Positions 34,851-43,467 of a stretch of DNA of 46,708 nucleotides are shown one piece after another. The stretch is from Micrococcaceae bacterium (GTDB lineage: Bacteria > Actinomycetota > Actinomycetes > Actinomycetales > Micrococcaceae): assembly GCA_030452125.1 (NCBI GenBank), contig JAKDMV010000011.1, forward strand, positions 1 through 46,708. Direction: 5' to 3'. The position numbers and the translations under genes are program-made. Position 1 is the stretch's first letter, and every line of letters begins with the position of its first letter. The notes beneath the pieces were generated by a model. It was not told the origin of the DNA. It did not search any database and was given only the letters and a program-made list of their open reading frames with translations.

Positions 34851-35870
34851 TCAATCGACCGCGCCCACGGTGGGCAATCCCGGCAGTTGGCCGAGTTCGA
34901 CGTGGCCAACTCCCACGCTACTCCCCAGTGGTAAAGGTCCGTCAAAGATCAAATGGTCGAAGCGGCGCAGGATCAGCCCCTCACGCAGCGCCCAGGGGCA
35001 GATGCGCAGGGATTTCACCCCCAGCGTGTTCATCGCCACGGAGGCCACGATGGCCCCGGCGAGCATCTGCGGTGCGCGCACTTCGGATACCCCGGGCAGC
35101 TCGGTGCGTTCGAGGGTCGTCATGGCTTCAAGCCGGCGGGTCCAGAGTTTCAGGTCATCCAGGCGCAGGACCCGTTTGACATGGATCCCTTCGGCGCTCG
35201 GGGCGGCCCCGGTGATCCGGGCCAGGGACCTGAAGGTCTTGGACGTCCCGGTGACCAGGGTCGGCTTCGGATGCTCGGCGATCAGCGCCAGCGGTTCGGC
35301 CAAGGTCTCCTTGACGTGGGCCCGCAGCGCCTTCACATCGGAGGTGCGGGGCGGGTCCCCGGGCAACCAGTCACGGGTCAACCTGCCGGCACCCAGAGGG
35401 ACCGAAAGGGCCAGTTCGGGAAACTCGTCGGTCCCGTAGGCCATTTCAAACGACCCACCGCCGATGTCCAGGTCCAGGATCCTTTCCGAGCTCCACCCGA
35501 ACCAGCGACGGACCGCATGGTAGGTCATCCCCGATTCCTGCTCGCCGGAGAGCTCCGCCAGCTGGATCCCGGTTTCCTGCACCACCCGGTCCAAGACGGC
35601 GGGACCGTTGCTGGCACTGCGGATCGCCGAGGTGCAGAACGCCAGCAGGTCCTCGGCCCGGTGACGGGTGGCGAACAAGGAGGCCTCGTGGACGAAGTCA
35701 AGCAGCTCGCGTTGGCCGTCCTCGGTGATCGCCCCGTCCTCATCGAGGTAGGCCACCAGGGACAGCGGCCGCTTATGCGAGGCGAAGGCCGTGGGCCGGG
35801 CCCCCGGGTAGGCATCGATCAACAACAGATGAACCGTGTTCGAACCGATATCGAGGACACCCAGTCGCAT
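34851..35870 (-). CDS. Ppx/GppA phosphatase family protein
   Basis: Actin-fold phosphatase of 339 residues with N-terminal motif LGVLDIGSNTVHLLLID and the second phosphate motif LDIGGGSFEMAYG. Members hydrolyse polyphosphate or pppGpp; in Actinobacteria short Ppx proteins act mainly as exopolyphosphatases. It lies 17 bases after topA, with no promoter of its own visible, so it is probably co-transcribed with it. Confidence 0.92.
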   Translation of the reverse strand: MRLGVLDIGSNTVHLLLIDAYPGARPTAFASHKRPLSLVAYLDEDGAITEDGQRELLDFVHEASLFATRHRAEDLLAFCTSAIRSASNGPAVLDRVVQETGIQLAELSGEQESGMTYHAVRRWFGWSSERILDLDIGGGSFEMAYGTDEFPELALSVPLGAGRLTRDWLPGDPPRTSDVKALRAHVKETLAEPLALIAEHPKPTLVTGTSKTFRSLARITGAAPSAEGIHVKRVLRLDDLKLWTRRLEAMTTLERTELPGVSEVRAPQMLAGAIVASVAMNTLGVKSLRICPWALREGLILRRFDHLIFDGPLPLGSSVGVGHVELGQLPGLPTVGAVD

Positions 35871-35887
35871 CTCTGACCCCGCCTGCG

Positions 35888-38626
35888 CTACTTCTTCTTC
35901 TTGGCTGCCGGGCGCTTGGCCGGGGCCTTGCCAGCCCGCTTGACCGGACCCTTGGCGCGCTTGTCCGCCAGCAGCTCCACTGCCTGCTCGCGGGTCAGGT
36001 CCTCGATCGCGGTCCCGCGCGGAACCGTGATATTGGTGGCCCCATCGGTGATGTAGGCCCCGAAGCGGCCCTCCTTGACGATGATCGGCTTCTCGGACAC
36101 CGGGTCGTCCCCGAATTCCGCCAAGGGCGGGGTCGCGGCGCGGCCACCACGCTGCTTGGGCTGGGAGTAGATCTCCAGTGCCTGTTCCAGCGTGATGCTG
36201 AAGATCTCTTCCTCGGTCCCGATGGAACGCGAGTCGGAGCCCTTCTTCAAATACGGCCCGAAGCGACCGTTCTGCACGGTGATCTCCGCGCCTTCGGCAT
36301 CGGTCCCGAGCACCCGAGGCAGGGAAAGCAGCTTCAAGGCCTCCTCGAGGGTGATGGTCTCCAGGGACATCGACTTGAACAGCGAACCGGTGCGCGGCTT
36401 GATCTTCTCCGGCTTCTTCGGGGGCTTGGGCTTGCCGTTCTTGTAGTATTCGACCGGCCTGGCGGCCAGCTCCTCCTCGGTCGGCGGGACGATCACCTCG
36501 GAAACGAAGGGTCCGTATCTCCCGTCCTTGGCCACGATTTCGCGTCCGGTCTCCGGATCGATGCCCAGCGGGCGCTCCGAGGGCCCGGCATTGTCCATCA
36601 GGTAGGTCGCCTTCTCGGCGGTGAGCTCATCGGGGGCCAGATCCTCGGGGACGTTCGCCCGTTCGGGGTCGGTGCCTTCCGGGGAGCCGGCCGGGGCGGG
36701 ACGTTCCAGATAGGGGCCGTATTTGCCCACCCGCAACACGATGCCCGGGGCGATGTCGATCGAGTTGATGGCCCGGGCGTCGATGTCGCCGAGGTTCTCG
36801 ACCAGGCCCTGCAGACCCTTTTCCTCCCCGTCACCGAAGTAGAAGTCCTTCAGCCACGCCGAGCGAGCCAGATGTCCTGCGGCGATCTCATCGAGGTCGT
36901 CCTCCAACCGTGCGGTGAATCCGTAGTCGACGTACTGGGCGAAGTGTTCCTCCAGCAGGCGGATCACCGAGAAGGCGATCCAGCTCGGCACCAGGGCGCC
37001 ACCGCGTTTGCTGACGTATCCGCGATCCATGATGGTCGAAATCGTGGGGGCGAAGGTCGAGGGCCTGCCGATCTCCCGCTCTTCGAGTTCGGCGATGATC
37101 GATGCCTCGGTGTAGCGCGGCGGAGGGGTGGTTTCGTGGCCGGAGGCCGTGACATCCGTGCCCACCAGGGCGTCGCCCTGGGCCAGCTGCGGCAGCCGGC
37201 GCTCGGCATCCTTCTCGGCTTCCTCGGCGGCCGAGACGTCCTTGCCTTCTTCATAGGCGGCCATGAAACCGCGGAAGGTGATGACCGTGCCGGAGGCGGA
37301 GAATTCAGCGCGGCGGCCGTCGGTGGCTTCCCCGGCCAGCCGGACCGAAGCGGTCGAGCCCTTGGCGTCGGCCATCTGCGAGGCGACCGTGCGCTTCCAG
37401 ATCAGTTCGTAGAGCCGGAATTCGTCGGCCCCCAACTGGGATTTCACGTCCCGGGGGCGGCGGAAGGCGTCACCGGAGGGCCGGATGGCCTCGTGGGCCT
37501 CCTGGGCGCTATCGGATTTGGCCTTGTACATCCGCGGCTTCGAGGGCACCGATTCCTGCCCATAGAGTTCGGCGGCCTGTTTCCGGGCCGCCGAGACGGC
37601 CTCGTTGGAGAGGAACACCGAGTCGGTACGCATATAGGTGATGTAGCCGTTTTCGTACAGGCGCTGGGCGACCTGCATGGTCGACTTCGAGGACCACCGC
37701 AGTTTGCGCGAGGCCTCCTGCTGCAGCGTCGAGGTGGTGAACGGGGCCGCCGGGCGGCGGGTATAGGGCTTGGTGTCGACACTGGTGACGGCGAAATCGC
37801 TATCCTGCAGGCCAGCGGCCAGCGAGGTCGCCGCTGCTTCGTCCAGGTGGACGACTGCGGTGCCGGATTTCGGGGTCTTCAGTCCACCCCGGTCATCGAA
37901 GTCACGGCCGGCGGCCACGCGGCCCCCGTCGACGGCCACGAGCTTGGCGCGGAAGGACTCTCCCGCTGTGGTCGCGAATTCCCCGGCCAGATCCCAGTAG
38001 GAGGCGGAGCGGAAGGCCATGCGTTCGCGTTCACGTTCGACGACCAGCCGGGTGGCCACCGATTGCACACGCCCCGCGGAGAGACCGCGGGCCACCTTGC
38101 GCCACAGGACGGGTGAGATCTCGTATCCGTAGATCCGGTCCAGGACCCGACGGGTCTCCTGGGCGTCCACCAGATCGGTATCGAGTTCACGGACGTTCTC
38201 CATGGCCCGGGCGATACCTTCGCGGGTGATTTCGGTGAAGGCCAGACGGTAGACGGGGACCTTGGGTTTGAGGACCTGCAACAGGTGCCACGCGATGGCT
38301 TCGCCTTCGCGGTCCGCATCGGTGGCCAGATAGAGTTCGTCGGCATCCTTGAGTTCGGCCTTGAGTTCCGAGACCTTCTTCTTCTTGTCCGGATAGACCA
38401 CGTAATAGGGCTCGAAGTCGTTCTCCAGATCGACGGCGAACTTGCCGACCGAGGACTTCTTCAGTTCCGCCGGCAGCTCCGAGGGTTGGGGAAGATCCCG
38501 GATATGACCGACCGAGGCATCGACGATGAAGCCATCGCCCAGATACTTGGCGATCGACTTGCTCTTGGCCGGTGACTCGACGATCACGAGCTTCTTGCCG
38601 GTTTTTTCCTTGGCCTTGGGGGGCAC
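35888..38626 (-). CDS. topA: DNA topoisomerase I
   Basis: Type IA topoisomerase of 912 residues. The TOPRIM domain opens with KKLVIVESPAKSKSIAKYLG and includes ATDADREGEAIAWHL. The active-site Tyr lies in YITYMRTDSVFLSNEAV. The C-terminus has no zinc fingers but four copies of the actinobacterial repeat (GKYGPYLERP, GRYGPFVSEV, GRFGPYLKKG, GRFGAYITDG) and ends in a Lys-rich tail. GTG 38626 has AGGAG four bases upstream and starts where relatives start. ATG 38677 lies 8 bases after a TAACCT box and could be a leaderless start adding 17 residues. Confidence 0.95.
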   Translation of the reverse strand: MPPKAKEKTGKKLVIVESPAKSKSIAKYLGDGFIVDASVGHIRDLPQPSELPAELKKSSVGKFAVDLENDFEPYYVVYPDKKKKVSELKAELKDADELYLATDADREGEAIAWHLLQVLKPKVPVYRLAFTEITREGIARAMENVRELDTDLVDAQETRRVLDRIYGYEISPVLWRKVARGLSAGRVQSVATRLVVERERERMAFRSASYWDLAGEFATTAGESFRAKLVAVDGGRVAAGRDFDDRGGLKTPKSGTAVVHLDEAAATSLAAGLQDSDFAVTSVDTKPYTRRPAAPFTTSTLQQEASRKLRWSSKSTMQVAQRLYENGYITYMRTDSVFLSNEAVSAARKQAAELYGQESVPSKPRMYKAKSDSAQEAHEAIRPSGDAFRRPRDVKSQLGADEFRLYELIWKRTVASQMADAKGSTASVRLAGEATDGRRAEFSASGTVITFRGFMAAYEEGKDVSAAEEAEKDAERRLPQLAQGDALVGTDVTASGHETTPPPRYTEASIIAELEEREIGRPSTFAPTISTIMDRGYVSKRGGALVPSWIAFSVIRLLEEHFAQYVDYGFTARLEDDLDEIAAGHLARSAWLKDFYFGDGEEKGLQGLVENLGDIDARAINSIDIAPGIVLRVGKYGPYLERPAPAGSPEGTDPERANVPEDLAPDELTAEKATYLMDNAGPSERPLGIDPETGREIVAKDGRYGPFVSEVIVPPTEEELAARPVEYYKNGKPKPPKKPEKIKPRTGSLFKSMSLETITLEEALKLLSLPRVLGTDAEGAEITVQNGRFGPYLKKGSDSRSIGTEEEIFSITLEQALEIYSQPKQRGGRAATPPLAEFGDDPVSEKPIIVKEGRFGAYITDGATNITVPRGTAIEDLTREQAVELLADKRAKGPVKRAGKAPAKRPAAKKKK

Positions 38627-38685
38627 AACACTCCTATTTGCCGCTGACGGCACGCCGTTGGGGGCGCACCTGCTCATTCTGCACT

Positions 38686-38691
38686 AGGTTA
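38686..38691 (-). promoter_or_regulatory. -10 box upstream of topA
   Basis: TAACCT on the minus strand; transcription would start at or near ATG 38677, giving either a leaderless mRNA or a 51-base leader before GTG 38626. Confidence 0.45.
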
Positions 38692-38756
38692 GCCGCTTCG
38701 GGCACACCAACCGCAAGCCAGGACCTCCCGGTGTGGTCAACGCCGCGTTGCGCGGG

Positions 38757-39398
38757 TCAGGAATCGGTGGCAGGTGCCTCGGGGAGGAAGGAGAGCATGT
38801 AGTAGATGCGTTCGCCTTCCACCCCGCGCTCATCCGGTTGCGCCAGGGCCTCGTATTCGTCCACCAGCCCGTAGACCCTCTGGGCGAACTCCTCCTGCAA
38901 TTCCTTGCGCAGGAACACCATGCCGGTCGTCAGGACCGGTGGTCGGTTCGGGGAAGGTTCGATTCCTGCCTTGCGTTCCTCATCGCGACGGTTGATCTCC
39001 ACGCTGAGCCGCTCGCGGAAGGCGTTGAGCTGGACGTTGAGGAAGGAATTCTTGGCTGCCGTCGAGTCGTTGAAGGATCCGACCACCAACTGGTCCCCCG
39101 CCGCCTTCCAACGGCGTTCCCGGCCATCGCCCTCGCTGGCTGCACGTTCGACGTAGCCGTACTTCTCCAGGGCCCGCAGATGGTAGCTCATGGCGCTGGG
39201 CGTCAGGTTGCAGCGCGAGGCAAGTTCGGTCGCGGTGCGGGTGGACTGCGAGGCAAACAGCTCTTCGAGGACCTCCAACCGGGCCTCGTGGGCCAACGCA
39301 CGGATGGCCTGCGGGTCGCCGATGACCACCGGTTTCTGGGCCTGTCGCCGGAACTTCGCCTCAACGGGCGGCTCTTCTCCGGATGTGTTCTGAGTCAT
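38757..39398 (-). CDS. ArsR-type winged-helix regulator (PadR/UPF-like effector domain)
   Basis: Regulator of 213 residues. After ~25 polar residues comes a winged helix (ALAHEARLEVLEELFASQSTRTATELASRCNLTPSAMSYHLRALEKYGYV). The C-terminal ~110 residues are charged helices (FRERLSVEINRRDEERKAG, LRKELQEEFAQRVYGLVDEYEAL). No metal motif is visible. The -10 box TAAACT lies 8 bases before the ATG and overlaps the stop codon of the methyltransferase gene. Targets unknown. Confidence 0.85.
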   Translation of the reverse strand: MTQNTSGEEPPVEAKFRRQAQKPVVIGDPQAIRALAHEARLEVLEELFASQSTRTATELASRCNLTPSAMSYHLRALEKYGYVERAASEGDGRERRWKAAGDQLVVGSFNDSTAAKNSFLNVQLNAFRERLSVEINRRDEERKAGIEPSPNRPPVLTTGMVFLRKELQEEFAQRVYGLVDEYEALAQPDERGVEGERIYYMLSFLPEAPATDS

Positions 39399-39406
39399 AC
39401 GGAAAA

Positions 39407-39412
39407 AGTTTA
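39407..39412 (-). promoter_or_regulatory. Leaderless -10 box for ArsR-type gene
   Basis: TAAACT on the minus strand, 8 bases before ATG 39398; its first three bases are the TAA stop of the upstream methyltransferase gene. Confidence 0.5.
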
Positions 39413-41068
39413 GCCTTTGTTTCGCACTTCGGTGACGAACCCCTGGGTAACGAGTCGATCAACACTGGCCAGTAGGTTCGCCGCGGTCTCCCGTTCGTCC
39501 CCTTCCACGAGGGAGGCCACGGCCTGGGCCAGCACGCCGGCGCTGAATTCTCCGTCGCAGGCCGAAACGAATCCGGCCTCCGCCGAACCGAGCAGGGTGG
39601 TGCGTCGCAATCCGGCCCCCTGGCGCAGCAGGATGACCCCGGGATGTTGCGCGCCGGGTCGTTGGTGGCGTTCTTCGGTCACGTCGTCGGCGACCACCAG
39701 GACCAGCTCCGCCCGGTCACGCCCCAGCAGGGAGTCGGTGGCCTCGATCTGCGCCTGCAGATACGGGGCGACGGGCTGCTCCAGGGGATGGGTGATCTCT
39801 TCGAAACGCAGGCCGAACGGCAACCGGTCCGGCTGGGCCGGCCGTCGGAGCCAGAGCATCCCGAAACCGATCCCGGCCACGTCGCGGTCGGCGAAATCCC
39901 TCAGATAATCCCGGTAGGCCGCGTCATGGGCCTCCTGGTCACGCCCCTGGGAGGCATCGCGCAACCAGGTTTCGGCATAGACCTCCGGTGCGGTGACATC
40001 GCGCTGGATGAACCACGCTTCAGTGCCCTCGCGGATCCAGGAGCGAGGACCGGCCTCCCACGCATCAGGGGACTCCTCACCCGGTGTCATCTCATCTACG
40101 TGGTTCTCGCCGTCATCCGACGCCGCCTGGGTTCGGATCTCCCAGTTCGCCAGCATCTGCGCCGTCCCTCCGGGAGCGAGCACGTCCGGAAGGTCCCGCA
40201 CCAGGGATTCGACGAGGGAGTCCCCCGGCATCCCTCCATCCCGGTAGGTGTACCGGTCTTCGGGCCGTTCGCTCGCCGAGCGGGGGGTGATCACGAAGGG
40301 CGGGTTGGAGACCACGAGGTCGAACTCCTCCCCGGCGACGGGTTCAAGCAGGGACCCCAGGCGAAGCCCGACCCGCTCCTCGAGTCGTTCCGGATCCACT
40401 CCGAGCACCCGGTGGTTCAGCAGCAGGTTGAACCGGGCAAAGGCCAGCGCCCGATCCGAGATGTCGGTGGCCACGATGCGTCGGCAATGGCTGAGCAGGT
40501 AGAAGAGCTGGATCCCGGATCCGGTGCCCAGCTCGAGTGCCCGTTCTACGGGCCGGCGGATGACCGCCTGCGCCAGGGTCGCCGACGCGCGGCCGACACC
40601 CAGGACGTGGTCATGCCGCAACGGCCCGGGCCGTTGGTGGGCCCCGAGGTCACTGGCGATCCATGTCTGCGCAACGACATCGCTGGCGTGCGGGCGCAGA
40701 TCCACCGCGGCACGGAATCCTTCGCCGTCGGGTTCGATCAGCTGAAGCCGGGACAGCCCGGCGGTACCGGTGCGCGGGAACGCCATCTGGAGGGCCTCGT
40801 CGGGGAAGGACATCCCCAGCAACCACAGCCCGACCAGCACCGGGAGGGCCCCGGCGCCCCCGGCGCCCAGGGACCGTTCGACCACCAGCTTCGCCGGCAC
40901 GATCTGGTCCCGCCCCAGGGCCTCGTGGGACGCGTCTCCGAGGAGGGTGGCCACGGCCTCCTGGTGATAGCAGGCCCGGGTCAGATCGTCGGCCAGGGCA
41001 TCGAGCAGATCCTGCTCGTTGCTATGGGGGGCATGGTTGATGACGGAGAAGGGGGCCGAGGTATTCAC
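39410..41068 (-). CDS. Class I SAM-dependent methyltransferase (DUF7059/DUF7782-type)
   Basis: Protein of 552 residues. An N-terminal ~170-residue domain (DUF7059-like) precedes a Rossmann methyltransferase core with ALELGTGSGIQLFYL and IVATDISDRAL, and the catalytic tetrapeptide NPPF in VVSNPPFVITP. A further ~220-residue C-terminal domain follows. NPPF/NPPY enzymes methylate amide nitrogens or nucleobase amines in RNA, DNA or release factors, so an RNA or protein substrate is likely, but the specific one is not known. The GTG start lies exactly 6 bases after TAGGCT. Confidence 0.88.
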   Translation of the reverse strand: MNTSAPFSVINHAPHSNEQDLLDALADDLTRACYHQEAVATLLGDASHEALGRDQIVPAKLVVERSLGAGGAGALPVLVGLWLLGMSFPDEALQMAFPRTGTAGLSRLQLIEPDGEGFRAAVDLRPHASDVVAQTWIASDLGAHQRPGPLRHDHVLGVGRASATLAQAVIRRPVERALELGTGSGIQLFYLLSHCRRIVATDISDRALAFARFNLLLNHRVLGVDPERLEERVGLRLGSLLEPVAGEEFDLVVSNPPFVITPRSASERPEDRYTYRDGGMPGDSLVESLVRDLPDVLAPGGTAQMLANWEIRTQAASDDGENHVDEMTPGEESPDAWEAGPRSWIREGTEAWFIQRDVTAPEVYAETWLRDASQGRDQEAHDAAYRDYLRDFADRDVAGIGFGMLWLRRPAQPDRLPFGLRFEEITHPLEQPVAPYLQAQIEATDSLLGRDRAELVLVVADDVTEERHQRPGAQHPGVILLRQGAGLRRTTLLGSAEAGFVSACDGEFSAGVLAQAVASLVEGDERETAANLLASVDRLVTQGFVTEVRNKG

Positions 41069-41074
41069 CGTTCG

Positions 41075-41080
41075 AGCCTA
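41075..41080 (-). promoter_or_regulatory. Leaderless -10 box for methyltransferase gene
   Basis: TAGGCT on the minus strand, 6 bases before GTG 41068. The same box and spacing precede the SRPBCC gene. Confidence 0.6.
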
Positions 41081-41133
41081 GCGGCGGATAGGCTTCCGAT
41101 GCATCGACCCGCACCGGAACCCCAGGAGCAGCC

Positions 41134-41697
41134 TTGACCTTGGTCACCACGACATCCCTGCAGATGACTTCCGCCCGGTCCCTGACCCCTGCCGCACGCC
41201 CGCTGCCCCGGGGGTGCCGGATCGAACGCGTCCCGGGGATCACCGCCGACTACAGCAAGTTCCTCTACCGCTCGGTGGGCGGGTCGTGGAACTGGGTGGA
41301 TCGGCTGGGGCTGACCCGGCAGCAGTGGGCGGCAGAAGTCCAGCGTGAGGGCAGCGAGACCTGGGTGTTGACGGTCGACGGCGCGCCGGCCGGGTACATC
41401 GAACTCGGTGGTTCGGCCGACGGGGTCGTGGAAATCATCTACTTCGGCCTCTTCCCCGAACAACTCGGTCGGGGTCTCGGTGGGGTGCTGCTCAGCGAGG
41501 GGACGGCACGGGCCTGGGACCTGCATACGCGGTGGGAGGGGTTCGCCGCGGTGCACCGGGTCTGGGTCCACACCTGTTCCCTGGACGGTCCCGCCGCCCT
41601 GGCCAACTACCGGGCCCGCGGCTTCGAGGTCTTCGCGACCGAAGAGGCCGATCAGGTCGTGGAGGACGCCTCGGCCGGCCTCTGGCCCAAGGCATAG
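41134..41697 (+). CDS. GNAT-family N-acetyltransferase
   Basis: Acetyltransferase of 187 residues. The acetyl-CoA motif A region is [29 protein letters not shown], preceded by [16 protein letters not shown]; the segment [22 protein letters not shown] gives motif B. TTG 41134 is supported by AGGAG 5 bases upstream. Its last 46 bases overlap the end of the convergent trhO gene. Substrate unknown. Confidence 0.9.
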   Translation: MTLVTTTSLQMTSARSLTPAARPLPRGCRIERVPGITADYSKFLYRSVGGSWNWVDRLGLTRQQWAAEVQREGSETWVLTVDGAPAGYIELGGSADGVVEIIYFGLFPEQLGRGLGGVLLSEGTARAWDLHTRWEGFAAVHRVWVHTCSLDGPAALANYRARGFEVFATEEADQVVEDASAGLWPKA

Positions 41698-42578
41698 CAG
41701 TCGGGGCATAGCCGCAGTTGGTCATCGGCGGCACACCCGGCGCAGAACAACCGCAACTTCCGGCATGAGGCCGTGGCGCAGTTCTCGAACTTGTTCGTCG
41801 GGTCCTGGCAGCCCACGCAACGTCCGACCGTCACCGCCTCGGGAGTGAATTCCAGGTGCATCCGACGGTCGAAGACGTAGAGCGATCCCTCCCACAGTCC
41901 ACGGTCCCCGTATTGCTCGCCGTAGCGCGCAATCCCGCCTTCGAGCTGGTAGACCTCCGTGAACCCCCGGTTGAGCATCAACGCCGAGAGCACTTCGCAG
42001 CGGATGCCCCCGGTGCAATAGGTGACCACCGGCTGGTCCTTGAGGTCATCGTATTTTCCCGAGTCGAGTTCCTTGACGAAGTCGCGCGTGGTCTGGACGT
42101 CGGGAACCACGGCGTCGCGGAATTTGCCGATCTGCGCTTCAAAGGCATTGCGCCCATCGAAGAAGACCACCTCCTCCCCGGAGGTCCTGCGGTTTTCGAC
42201 GAGTTCATGCAGCTGGCGGGGGTTCAGATGCCGGCCGCCGCCCTGCACCCCGTCGTCGGTGACCGATAATTCGCCCGGGGCCCCGAATGAGACGATCTCC
42301 TGACGGACCTTGACCGAGATCCGCGGAAAGTCCTCGGCGCCACCCTCGCTCCACTTCACATCCAGGCCGTGGAAGGCCGGGTATTCGCGGGTGGCCTTCA
42401 GGTATTGCTTCACCGCACGGATCTCCCCGCCCACGGTTCCGTTGATCCCGTCGGGGGAAATGAGGATGCGCCCGCGCAGTTGCCATTGTTCCAGGAGTGA
42501 ACGCTGCCACAGGCGGATGGCCTCGGGATCGGGCAACGGCTTGAAGACGTAGAAGAGGGCGATGCGGTGCTGGGCCAT
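41652..42578 (-). CDS. trhO: tRNA uridine(34) hydroxylase (rhodanese-type)
   Basis: Protein of 308 residues that installs 5-hydroxyuridine at the tRNA wobble position. The N-terminal RNA-binding-like part ([12 protein letters not shown]...[16 protein letters not shown]) is followed by the rhodanese domain with the active loop YCTGGIRCE. The C-terminus is Cys-rich (CVGC, NC, SCRK, CAGC, CPDC), probably binding zinc. Leaderless by its TATCCT box 6 bases before ATG. Converges on and overlaps the GNAT gene. Confidence 0.93.
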   Translation of the reverse strand: MAQHRIALFYVFKPLPDPEAIRLWQRSLLEQWQLRGRILISPDGINGTVGGEIRAVKQYLKATREYPAFHGLDVKWSEGGAEDFPRISVKVRQEIVSFGAPGELSVTDDGVQGGGRHLNPRQLHELVENRRTSGEEVVFFDGRNAFEAQIGKFRDAVVPDVQTTRDFVKELDSGKYDDLKDQPVVTYCTGGIRCEVLSALMLNRGFTEVYQLEGGIARYGEQYGDRGLWEGSLYVFDRRMHLEFTPEAVTVGRCVGCQDPTNKFENCATASCRKLRLFCAGCAADDQLRLCPDCYALGQRPAEASSTT

Positions 42579-42584
42579 CCTTCA

Positions 42585-42590
42585 AGGATA
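42585..42590 (-). promoter_or_regulatory. Leaderless -10 box for trhO
   Basis: TATCCT on the minus strand, 6 bases before ATG 42578. Confidence 0.65.
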
Positions 42591-42741
42591 AGGCGGCCAT
42601 CGTCCTCGGAGCGCGTCGGGCCCGGGGCCGCGCCCACCCGCGCCGACGCCAGCGGTCCATGCGGTGGTCGCCGTCGTTAACAATTCGCTACCGAAGTGCC
42701 GAAAATGCCCTCCCGACTCTGCAGTGGATCGCGGCACCGGG

Positions 42742-42747
42742 TATTGT
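42742..42747 (+). promoter_or_regulatory. Leaderless -10 box for GNAT gene
   Basis: TATTGT followed by 7 bases and ATG 42755. Confidence 0.55.
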
Positions 42748-42754
42748 CTGGAGC

Positions 42755-43420
42755 ATGGGATCGACTGCAACTGACAAATTGATTGGCGTCTGGGTCACCG
42801 GCTGGGTCGGTGCCCGCGGTTATGAAAGCCGTACCGAGGGCCGGGTCCATGCCGCCCTGCGCCATGACACGAGCGGGGACTGGGAATACATCATCAACGA
42901 CCCCACCTCCGAGGAGCTCGTGGCGGTCAGCGAGACGCTGAACAAACACCCTGCCCGCCGGCTGACGATCGTCACCGGCGATTCCCTCAGTGTCACCGAG
43001 GCGGCCCTGGCCGCCGGCTTGGGCGTGGTCACCTCGGATGAGGCCCTGATGGTCGCCGACATCTCGGGACACGACGTGGAGTCGCCCCGCCCGGCCGAGG
43101 GCTTCACCATCGAGACCGAACGCGATGGCAAGCACGCCTACGTCTCCATCCACCTGGAGGACGACCCCGACGTCGTTGCCGCCAGTGGGCACGTCGCAAT
43201 GGTCGACGAATACGCCGTCTTCGACCGGATCATCACGGCCGATGACTTCCGCCGCCGTGGGCTCGGCAGCCTGGTGATGCGCGCACTGGTCGCCCTCGCC
43301 CTGGAGCATGACGTCGAAGAGGGTCTGCTGGTGGCCTCCACCGACGGGCAGGCGTTGTACCACTACCTCGGCTGGACCCCCATCGGCAGCATCGTCACCC
43401 TCGAGGGCAAGAAGGACTAA
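42755..43420 (+). CDS. GNAT-family acetyltransferase with N-terminal extension
   Basis: Protein of 221 residues. The first ~110 (GVWVTGWVGARGYESRTEGRVHAALRHD...) have no recognised domain; the second half is a GNAT fold with YAVFDRIITADDFRRRGLGSLVMRALVALAL and TDGQALYHYLGWTPIGS. The substrate is unknown. ATG 42755 is chosen over the upstream in-frame ATG at 42659 because a TATTGT box lies 7 bases before it and the extra 32 residues look non-coding. Confidence 0.85.
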   Translation: MGSTATDKLIGVWVTGWVGARGYESRTEGRVHAALRHDTSGDWEYIINDPTSEELVAVSETLNKHPARRLTIVTGDSLSVTEAALAAGLGVVTSDEALMVADISGHDVESPRPAEGFTIETERDGKHAYVSIHLEDDPDVVAASGHVAMVDEYAVFDRIITADDFRRRGLGSLVMRALVALALEHDVEEGLLVASTDGQALYHYLGWTPIGSIVTLEGKKD

Positions 43421-43467
43421 TCATCTCCGGTCCCCGTTCCGTCGGTCAGTGATGCCACACTGATGCG

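Noticed and set aside
42579-42754. A tRNA or small RNA gene in the trhO-GNAT spacer
   Set aside because: No cloverleaf, CCA or TTCGA-type loop could be found; the spacer is accounted for by two leaderless promoters.
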